Of a stretch of DNA of 11,233 nucleotides, positions 5,643 to 11,233 are shown one piece after another (positions within the stretch are counted from its first letter, which is position 1; every line of letters begins with the position of its first letter). Under the pieces are notes generated by a model. It made no database searches. It was not told where the DNA came from and worked only from the letters and a program-made list of their open reading frames with translations. Position numbers and translations under genes: made by a program. Source of the DNA: an uncultured Lachnospiraceae bacterium (GTDB lineage: Bacteria; Bacillota; Clostridia; Lachnospirales; Lachnospiraceae); NCBI GenBank assembly GCA_910589635.1, contig CAJUTD010000093.1, forward strand, positions 1 to 11,233. Reading direction: 5' to 3'.

Positions 5643-7241
5643 ATGAGAATTCTTGTTGATAGTAAACAGATGAAACAATGTGACAGCAATACGATTGAGC
5701 ATTTTGGAATACCATCCCTGGTGTTGATGGAGCGTGCGGCTATGGGGGTAGTAGAAGAGATTGAGAAGCGTTTTCCGGTTGCGTCCGCGACAAATGGAAT
5801 TTTACTTGTCTGCGGTTTTGGAAATAATGGCGGGGATGGGCTGGCAATTGCCAGAATGCTCTGGCAGAAGGGTTACGCGGTCACCGTCGTTATGCCGCCT
5901 GGGGAGTACAAAATTTCCGAAGAGACCAAAGTGCAAATGAACATTTTAGAGCGGTATCAGATTCCCATCAAAAGCCGTATACCGAACAGAGAATTTGATA
6001 TAGTTGTGGATGCGCTGTTTGGCATTGGACTGACAAGGGATCTTACAGGACTTTGTCTGGAATATGTACTTGAGATGAATGAAATGCGCGGGAGGAAGGT
6101 AGCTGTGGACATCCCATCAGGGATCAATGGTGACACTGGCGCAGTGATGGGGGCAGGTTTTTATGCAGACATGACGGTGACATTTTCCTTTGCCAAATTA
6201 GGGCTTTTACTGTTTCCGGGTGCGGAATATGCAGGGAAGGTTGTTGTGAAAGAAATTGGCATAGACAGGTGTAGTTTTCTTGATGTTAAGCCGAATACTT
6301 TTTGTCTGGATGAAGGAGATTTATGTGAAATTCCTTCGCGCAAAACGCGTTCTAATAAGGGAAGCTATGGCAAAGTCCTCACGGTTGCGGGACACAAAAA
6401 TATGGTGGGAGCAGCATATTTAAGCGCAAAAGCATCTTATCTGACCGGTGCAGGGCTGGTAAAAATACTGACGGCGCAAGAGAACCGCGTAATCTTGCAG
6501 CATCTTTTGCCAGAAGCGATCCTGGCGACTTATAAAGACGTACAGGATAACAAAAATCACTCTTGTGCAAACATGCGGGGAAACCCGCAGTCTTGTAATG
6601 ACGCGCCGAAGGGGCTTCAGAAATTTTTATCATGGGCTTCTGTTGTGGTAGCGGGTCCCGGAATTGGCACAGGATCGCAGGCGAAATCTATCATTAAAAA
6701 GATTATCGAATGTGCGGAGGTTCCACTTATCTTGGATGCGGATGGTTTGAATATTGTAGCGGAGCATCCTGAATGGCTGAAGGAAGCAAAAGGAACGGTG
6801 ATTGTGACCCCGCACTTAGGCGAGATGGCAAGGCTTATCCAGAAAGATATTCCTTTTATCCAAAACAGGATGTTGGAGACGGCAAAGGAGTTTGCAGAGG
6901 AATATCATGTTATCTGTGTATTAAAAGATGCACGGACAGTTACGGCAATGCCTGGCGGCATAGCCTGGGTAAATGCCAGCGGTAATAACGGTATGGCAAC
7001 AGCGGGGGCTGGGGATGTTTTAACCGGAATCATAGCCGGATTGGTTGCACAGGGCATGGAGCCGCAATACGCGGCTTCTATAGGCGTGTATCTCCATGGG
7101 CTGGCCGGGGAAGCACAGACAGAGGACAGAGGAACATATGGCCTGATGGCGCAGGATATCCTGGAAGGCATCGTATCTGTCTTGAAGAAAATCCATCGGG
7201 GCATAATGCCCTATACGGTGAGCGGTAGCGTGGACTGGTAA
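5643..7241 (+). CDS. nnr: bifunctional NAD(P)H-hydrate epimerase / ADP-dependent NAD(P)H-hydrate dehydratase
   Basis: Repairs hydrated NADH and NADPH. The N-terminal YjeF_N domain (about 1-215) interconverts the R and S epimers; the C-terminal ribokinase-like domain (about 230-515) dehydrates S-NAD(P)HX using ADP. The epimerase shows GFGNNGGDG (58-66), VVDALFGIG (121-129) and VDIPSG (155-160). The dehydratase shows GPGIGTG (338-344), TPHLGEMARL (389-398) and NNGMATAGAGDVLTG (448-462), where Asp458 fits the catalytic Asp. At 532 residues it is a little long; about 25 hydrophilic residues near 299-326 look like an insertion (see the repeat entry). AGGAGG (5630-5635) precedes the ATG. The gene precedes alr by 30 bases, a neighbourhood seen in other Firmicutes. 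The role fits the redox theme of the nearby rex and icd. Confidence 0.95.
   Translation: MRILVDSKQMKQCDSNTIEHFGIPSLVLMERAAMGVVEEIEKRFPVASATNGILLVCGFGNNGGDGLAIARMLWQKGYAVTVVMPPGEYKISEETKVQMNILERYQIPIKSRIPNREFDIVVDALFGIGLTRDLTGLCLEYVLEMNEMRGRKVAVDIPSGINGDTGAVMGAGFYADMTVTFSFAKLGLLLFPGAEYAGKVVVKEIGIDRCSFLDVKPNTFCLDEGDLCEIPSRKTRSNKGSYGKVLTVAGHKNMVGAAYLSAKASYLTGAGLVKILTAQENRVILQHLLPEAILATYKDVQDNKNHSCANMRGNPQSCNDAPKGLQKFLSWASVVVAGPGIGTGSQAKSIIKKIIECAEVPLILDADGLNIVAEHPEWLKEAKGTVIVTPHLGEMARLIQKDIPFIQNRMLETAKEFAEEYHVICVLKDARTVTAMPGGIAWVNASGNNGMATAGAGDVLTGIIAGLVAQGMEPQYAASIGVYLHGLAGEAQTEDRGTYGLMAQDILEGIVSVLKKIHRGIMPYTVSGSVDW
6561..6596 (+). repeat. hairpin flanked by direct repeats inside the dehydratase coding region
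   Basis: TGCGGG (6574-6579) and CCCGCA (6584-6589) form a perfect 6-bp stem around a GAAA tetraloop. TCTTGT lies on both sides (6561-6566 and 6591-6596), encoding Ser-Cys each time. The frame stays open. It falls in the stretch of the protein that looks like an insertion, between the ATYKDV strand and the KFLSWASVVVAGPG strand. This may be a small palindromic element carried in frame, or chance. Confidence 0.5.
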
Positions 7242-7271
7242 GAGGCTTTAGCAAGGAAAGGAAAGTCAGGC

Positions 7272-8441
7272 ATGAAAATATACAGCAGGGTTTATGCACA
7301 GATAGATTTGGACGCCATTCTCCACAATATGGAGCAGATGCAAAAGACAATCAGCCGCAATACGAAGATTATGGGAGTAATTAAGACTGACGGTTATGGG
7401 CACGGCGCAGTACCGATTGGGCGAGAACTGGAGAAGTTGGATGTGACTTGGGGCTACGCCACGGCAACGGTAGAGGAGGCACAGATTCTGCGCGAGAACG
7501 GCTTGAAGAAACCTATTTTAGTATTGGGCGCAAGTTTTTCAGAGAGCTATGGATTGCTGGCAGAGAAGGAGATCAGGGCCACGGTATTTTCTCTGCGCCA
7601 GGCGCAGGCGCTTGAACAGTATGCCAAAGAAGCAGAAAGGAAGATCATTGTCCATGTGAAGATTGATACGGGTCTCAGCCGTCTGGGATTTCAGGTGACC
7701 GAGGAGGCGGCAGATGAGATTGCACAGATTTCTGTTATGCCGCATATCGTAATAGAGGGAATGTTTACCCATTTTGCAAAAGCGGATGCCAGGGATAAAG
7801 CTATGGCGAATGCCCAGATACATAAATTTTCCCAAATGAGGGAAATGCTCGGGGAGCGCGGTGTTGAAGTTCCGATTCTACACTGTTCTAACAGTGCGGC
7901 AATCATTGACATGCCGGCAGCGAACATGAGCGTAGTGCGCGCTGGAATCAGTTTGTACGGCATGTGGCCTTCGGATGAGGTTCAAAAGAACAATCTTGAT
8001 TTACAGCCGGTATTATCCTTAAAGAGCCAAATTGTTTTTGTGAAAGAATTGGAAGCTGGGCGTACGATTAGTTATGGGGCAACTTATGAAACCACCCGAA
8101 GGGAGCGGATTGCCACCATCCCTATCGGTTATGGAGACGGTTATCCACGGAGCCTTTCCAACAAAGGATATGTTTTAATTCATGGCAAACGAGCGCCTAT
8201 CTGTGGGAGGATCTGCATGGATCAATTTATGGTAAATGTGAGCCATATTCCTGAGGCGAAAGAAGGCGACACGGTAGTCTTAGTAGGCAGGGATGGACAG
8301 GAAGTTATCTCCATGGAGGAAATGGGGGAGCTTTCCGGCAGATTTAATTATGAGTTTGCATGTGATCTGGGCAAGCGTATTCCGCGCGTTTATGTAAAAG
8401 GCGGCAAAGTTACAGAGACAAAGGACTATTTTGGCAGGTAA
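7272..8441 (+). CDS. alr: alanine racemase, PLP-dependent
   Basis: Interconverts L- and D-alanine in the cytosol, supplying D-alanine for peptidoglycan. The 389-residue protein has the fold-III PLP barrel followed by a beta domain. The PLP lysine is Lys38 in VIKTDGYGHGA; most relatives read VVKADAYGHGA. Arg137 (GLSRLGF), His167 (MFTHFAKAD) and the SNSAA stretch (206-210) line the cofactor site. The second catalytic base is Tyr268 (TISYGATYE), and CGRICMDQ (311-318) is the family motif near the active-site entrance. The ATG at 7272 follows a purine-rich AAGGAAAGGAAAG (7253-7265). It probably belongs to one operon with the preceding repair gene; mazF follows. Whether a second racemase exists elsewhere cannot be judged. 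Confidence 0.97.
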   Translation: MKIYSRVYAQIDLDAILHNMEQMQKTISRNTKIMGVIKTDGYGHGAVPIGRELEKLDVTWGYATATVEEAQILRENGLKKPILVLGASFSESYGLLAEKEIRATVFSLRQAQALEQYAKEAERKIIVHVKIDTGLSRLGFQVTEEAADEIAQISVMPHIVIEGMFTHFAKADARDKAMANAQIHKFSQMREMLGERGVEVPILHCSNSAAIIDMPAANMSVVRAGISLYGMWPSDEVQKNNLDLQPVLSLKSQIVFVKELEAGRTISYGATYETTRRERIATIPIGYGDGYPRSLSNKGYVLIHGKRAPICGRICMDQFMVNVSHIPEAKEGDTVVLVGRDGQEVISMEEMGELSGRFNYEFACDLGKRIPRVYVKGGKVTETKDYFGR

Positions 8442-8509
8442 ATCTGAATACACACGAAAAAATTGGGAATAATAGGAAACAACCTATAAAGTTTTGGAGT
8501 GTGAGAAAA

Positions 8510-8857
8510 GTGGTTATTCATAGAGGAGATATTTATTATGCAGACCTTCGCCCGGTGGTGGGCTCGGAACAGGGCGGCGTGCGTCCGGTTCTAATTATAC
8601 AGAATGATGTTGGCAATCGGCACAGCCCAACTGTAATCTGTGCAGCCATCACATCGAAGATGAATAAAGCGAAGCTTCCTACCCATGTAGAGTTGGAAGC
8701 AGGCAAGTATGACCTTGTCAAAGATTCTGTTGTCTTGTTGGAACAGCTTAGGACAATTGACAAACAGAGATTGAAGGATAAAATCTGTCGTCTCGACAGT
8801 GAAATTTTGAGGAAAGTTGACAGGGCACTTGAAATCAGTCTGGAATTGTATACATAA
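8510..8857 (+). CDS. mazF: MazF/PemK-type endoribonuclease toxin (NdoA-like), no adjacent antitoxin
   Basis: MazF toxins cut mRNA at short sequence motifs; the B. subtilis homologue cuts UACAU. The protein is very close to that homologue over most of its length: RGDIYYADLRPVVGSEQGG, VRPVLIIQND, KLPTHVE, LLEQLRTIDKQRL. With GTG at 8510 as start it is 115 residues, and the catalytic pair falls at Arg25 and Thr48, as in B. subtilis. I prefer this start over the GTG at 8501 because GGAG (8496-8499) is 10 bases from 8510 but only one from 8501. The antitoxin gene usually found between alr and mazF is absent: only 68 bases separate the alr stop from this start. The toxin looks intact, so an antitoxin elsewhere is likely. 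Confidence 0.94.
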   Translation: MVIHRGDIYYADLRPVVGSEQGGVRPVLIIQNDVGNRHSPTVICAAITSKMNKAKLPTHVELEAGKYDLVKDSVVLLEQLRTIDKQRLKDKICRLDSEILRKVDRALEISLELYT

Positions 8858-8860
8858 ATC

Positions 8861-8889
8861 TTGACTAATATACGGCAAAATGGTATATT
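8861..8889 (+). promoter_or_regulatory. sigma-A promoter with extended -10 upstream of the CBS-domain gene
   Basis: TTGACT (8861-8866), a 17-bp spacer and TATATT (8884-8889) preceded by TGG, which supplies an extended -10. It begins three bases after the mazF stop. The TTG of its -35 box is in frame with the next gene but is not its start codon. Confidence 0.8.
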
Positions 8890-8944
8890 TCAAGTGTTTG
8901 TTGGAATCAGCAACAGAGTACAAAGGGAAAAAGGAGTAGGGATA

Positions 8945-10288
8945 ATGGATGATGGCGCGAGCCCTGCCATAGGGTTAGTGGTATTTTTGGTGTTGACGGT
9001 AGTGAACGGGTTGTTATATGGTTTCTTGACAGCGTTAGAGGAGACTGGTGAGAGTCAGATACAGAAGAGGGCAGACGGTGGGAACCGACATGCGTCTTGG
9101 CTGTTTGAGGTGAAGAATGCGCCTTATAAGGTCAGGCATGCAATCCAGATAATGACGGCATTTATCAGTAGTATTTTTGGGATTTACTTAATCCGTCTGG
9201 TGGGAAAGGCCTTGATTTTGTATTTCTTAAAGGAGGGGGCGGCGGTTCCCTTTCAGATATTGTGTTATGCAGTCGCCGCAGTGCTGGGAATTTTTTTGTT
9301 CGCAGTGCTGGGGATCATAGCACCGCAGAAAATTGCGGCAAGGAAATCCGAAAAATGGCTGTTTGCGGTGGCGGGGATTGTGCGGGGAATTGTCTGTATC
9401 GTGAAACCGTATGCGTTTTTAGCGGAAGCAGCGTCTAATCTTGCCGTGCGCATCGTTGGAGTGGACCCCAATGCCAGTTTCGATGATGTGACTGAGGAAG
9501 AGATTATTTCCATGGTCAATGAGGGTCATGAAAAGGGCGTTTTACAGGAAAGCGAAGCAGAGATGATTCATAATATCTTCGAGTTTGACGACAAGGAAGC
9601 CAAAGATATTATGACGCATCGCAAAAATGTTGCTGCGGTAGATGGGGAAATGCAGCTGTGCCAAGTACTGGAATTTGTCTTGAATGGTAATAATTCACGA
9701 TTTCCGGTTTACCGGGAGGACATCGACAACATCATTGGCATTATACATATGAAGGATGTGATGATTGAGAGCAGGAAAGGACAGCACCTTGATTGGCGGG
9801 TGCAGGACATCCCGGGTTTGGTGCGGGAGGCAGTGTTCATTCCTGAGACGCGCAATATCAATGATCTGTTTAAGATGATGCAGTCCCAGAAAAACCATAT
9901 GGTAGTAGTTGTGGACGAATATGGACAGACGGCCGGAATCGTGGCGATGGAAGATATTCTCGAAGAGATTGTGGGCAATATCTTTGACGAGTACGATGAA
10001 GAAGAGACTGCCATTGTATGCCAGGAGGATGGGAGCTACATTATGAGCGGGATGGCGTCCTTTGACGAGGTGTGCGAGCTTTTGCAGATTTCCATGGGGG
10101 AGCAGGAGTTTGACACGCTGAATGGATTTTTAATTTCCTTAATCGGTAAAATTCCAGCGGACCATGAGAGGTTCCGCTTAGAACATCAGGGATGGGAGTT
10201 TCAGGTGTCGGCGGTAAGGGATAAGATGATTCACACAGTAAAAGTCACGAGGATTTCCCAAGAAGAGGAAGATGACAGCAATAAGTAG
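8945..10288 (+). CDS. DUF21 / CBS-pair / CorC_HlyC-domain membrane protein (HlyC/CorC family)
   Basis: A 447-residue membrane protein with the CNNM/CorC layout. The DUF21 region (about 1-165) has hydrophobic segments near 8-30, 70-93, 103-126 and 138-158. The CBS pair follows at about 218-278 (DIMTHRKNVAAV, SRFPVYREDIDNIIGIIHMKD) and 285-345 (NHMVVVVDEYGQTAGIVAMED). The CorC_HlyC domain (about 355-436) includes DTLNGFLISLIGKIP. The acidic link EEIVGNIFDEYDEEE precedes that last domain, as is usual. Relatives are linked to Mg2+ or Co2+ efflux or resistance; the old name hemolysin is not a safe function. The ATG at 8945 is chosen because AAGGAG (8931-8936) precedes it and the in-frame TTG at 8861 lies in the promoter. 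The DUF21 N-terminus looks more divergent than the rest. Confidence 0.92.
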   Translation: MDDGASPAIGLVVFLVLTVVNGLLYGFLTALEETGESQIQKRADGGNRHASWLFEVKNAPYKVRHAIQIMTAFISSIFGIYLIRLVGKALILYFLKEGAAVPFQILCYAVAAVLGIFLFAVLGIIAPQKIAARKSEKWLFAVAGIVRGIVCIVKPYAFLAEAASNLAVRIVGVDPNASFDDVTEEEIISMVNEGHEKGVLQESEAEMIHNIFEFDDKEAKDIMTHRKNVAAVDGEMQLCQVLEFVLNGNNSRFPVYREDIDNIIGIIHMKDVMIESRKGQHLDWRVQDIPGLVREAVFIPETRNINDLFKMMQSQKNHMVVVVDEYGQTAGIVAMEDILEEIVGNIFDEYDEEETAIVCQEDGSYIMSGMASFDEVCELLQISMGEQEFDTLNGFLISLIGKIPADHERFRLEHQGWEFQVSAVRDKMIHTVKVTRISQEEEDDSNK

Positions 10289-10324
10289 TTGTTGCGGGAA
10301 CAAAAAGAGAAAAGAGGAGAAAAA

Positions 10325-11065
10325 ATGTCAGGACATTCTAAATTTGCAAACATTAAACATAAAAAAGAGAAAAATGATGCGGCCAAAGGCAAAATTTTTA
10401 CGATTATCGGCAGAGAGATCGCAGTCGCAGTCAAAGAAGGCGGGCCGGATCCGGCAAATAACAGCAGGCTGAGGGACGTGATTGCTAAAGCAAAGGCCAA
10501 CAACATGCCCAATGACACGATTGACCGTGGTATCAAGAAAGCTGCCGGAGACGCTAACGCTGTTAATTACGAGTTTGTTTCTTACGAGGGGTACGGTCCG
10601 AATGGTACGGCAATCATTGTAGATGCGCTGACTGATAACAAGAACCGGACGGCTGCCAACGTGCGCAGCGCGTTTACCAAAGGATATGGAAATGTAGGGA
10701 CTCCGGGATGCGTGTCATATATGTTTGACAAAAAAGGGCAGATTATTATCGACAAAGAAGAGTGCGAGATGGACGCGGATGATTTGATGATGACAGCCTT
10801 GGATGCAGGGGCAGAGGACTTTGCGGAGGAGGAAGATAGTTATGAGGTTATCACAGACCCAGATGATTTCGGTAAGGTTCGCGAGGCATTAGAGGAGGCA
10901 GGCATTGCCATGGCTTCTGCGGAAGTAACGATGATTCCGCAGACTTGGGTAGAACTCACCGATGAGACAGCCATCAAGAACCTGCAGAAAACGCTCGATC
11001 TTCTCGACGAGGATGACGATGTACAGGCGGTGTATCACAATTGGGATGAACCGAGCAATCCTTAA
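10325..11065 (+). CDS. yebC: YebC/PmpR-family protein (TACO1-like translation factor or regulator)
   Basis: A 246-residue cytosolic protein of the conserved YebC family. It opens with MSGHSKFANIKHKKEKNDAAK; most bacteria have Trp where this has Phe7, and Phe is familiar in Clostridia. Other family blocks are GGPDPANNSRLRDVIAKAKA (39-58), YEGYGPNGTAIIV (87-99), TDNKNRTAANVRSAFTK (103-119) and the acidic C-terminal half ending in DDVQAVYHNWDE. The family was first described as DNA-binding regulators (PmpR); more recent work on YebC and mitochondrial TACO1 supports a role in translating difficult proline-rich stretches. The ATG at 10325 follows GAGGAG (10314-10319); the TTG at 10289 directly abuts the preceding stop and would add 12 residues not found in the family. 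It is probably cotranscribed with the CBS-domain gene. Confidence 0.96.
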   Translation: MSGHSKFANIKHKKEKNDAAKGKIFTIIGREIAVAVKEGGPDPANNSRLRDVIAKAKANNMPNDTIDRGIKKAAGDANAVNYEFVSYEGYGPNGTAIIVDALTDNKNRTAANVRSAFTKGYGNVGTPGCVSYMFDKKGQIIIDKEECEMDADDLMMTALDAGAEDFAEEEDSYEVITDPDDFGKVREALEEAGIAMASAEVTMIPQTWVELTDETAIKNLQKTLDLLDEDDDVQAVYHNWDEPSNP

Positions 11066-11095
11066 CAGATGGAACATTATAATTGAGTTGATTAG

Positions 11096-11125
11096 GCGGC
11101 ATTCCGATTGTGGATGCCGCTTTTT
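11096..11125 (+). terminator. intrinsic terminator after yebC
   Basis: GCGGCAT (11096-11102) pairs with ATGCCGC (11114-11120), followed at once by five T (11121-11125). It lies 30 bases after the yebC stop and should end the transcript started at 8861-8889. Confidence 0.9.
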
Positions 11126-11165
11126 GCAACGGCCCGGGCAATTGCAATATTTACTCGTTCAAAAG

Positions 11166-11190
11166 GTCTTGCCGCTTATGCGGCAAAGAC
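11166..11190. repeat. GC-rich hairpin downstream of yebC
   Basis: GTCTTGCCGC (11166-11175) pairs with 11180-11190 around a TTAT loop, with one bulged A. There is no T-run on the + strand. It may belong to the leader of the next gene, to a dispersed repeat, or to a terminator for a gene on the other strand. Confidence 0.55.
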
Positions 11191-11210
11191 AGAATGCACA
11201 AAAATTATCT

Positions 11211-11228
11211 TGGGAAGCTAGCTTCCCA
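11211..11228. repeat. perfect 18-bp palindrome
   Basis: TGGGAAGCTAGCTTCCCA reads the same on both strands, with no loop. That form suits a dimeric protein-binding site better than an RNA hairpin. The window ends five bases later, so the gene it may control is not visible. Confidence 0.6.
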
Positions 11229-11233
11229 GAGTG

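Noticed and set aside
8463..8490. Promoter TTGGGA-16-TATAAA for mazF
   Set aside because: Its transcript would start near 8497, cutting into the GGAG ribosome binding site, and the -35 box is poor.
8442..8509. Short antitoxin gene before mazF
   Set aside because: No start codon with an open frame of useful length fits; the gap is 68 bases.
8861..8944. N-terminal extension of the CBS-domain protein from TTG at 8861
   Set aside because: It lies in the -35 box; AAGGAG marks the ATG at 8945.

Overview
The window reads as a chromosomal stretch from a Gram-positive anaerobe of the Clostridia, most likely Lachnospiraceae (inferred). All genes lie on the + strand, most have strong AGGAGG-type ribosome binding sites, and the set combines a Rex redox repressor, a dimeric eukaryotic-type isocitrate dehydrogenase, an alr-mazF pair and a YebC with the clostridial MSGHSKFANIKHKK start. 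No database was consulted.

Layout. Positions 1-208 hold no complete gene but are unusually rich in nested inverted repeats. They may be the end of a mobile element or a structured RNA. Next come a GntR/FCD-type regulator starting at a TTG codon (209-889), icd overlapping it by 14 bases (876-2084), and an ABC-F ATPase 13 bases further on (2098-4005); these three look like one transcription unit. A 178-base gap carries a 24-bp tandem repeat and a consensus sigma-A promoter (TTGACA, 17 bp, TATAAT). It drives rex (4184-4828) and an unrecognised coiled-coil protein (4834-5448). A 194-base gap with several inverted repeats precedes the bifunctional NAD(P)HX repair enzyme (5643-7241), alanine racemase (7272-8441) and a MazF-type endoribonuclease (8510-8857) with no antitoxin gene beside it. 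A second good promoter (8861-8889) precedes a DUF21/CBS/CorC membrane protein (8945-10288), then yebC (10325-11065) and an intrinsic terminator (11096-11125). The last 100 bases hold two further inverted repeats and no gene.

How the genes relate. A redox theme runs through the middle: Icd makes NADPH and 2-oxoglutarate, Rex senses NADH/NAD+, and the epimerase/dehydratase repairs damaged NADH and NADPH. The ABC-F/rex neighbourhood resembles ydiF-ydiGH (rex) of Bacillus subtilis, and alr-mazF resembles alr-ndoAI-ndoA of the same species with the antitoxin missing. The window is mostly conserved core genome. The less ordinary parts are the structured DNA at the left edge, the repeat upstream of rex, the coiled-coil gene, the lone mazF and a palindrome-bearing insertion inside the NAD(P)HX repair gene. 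I saw no clear new defence or mobile system with coding genes.
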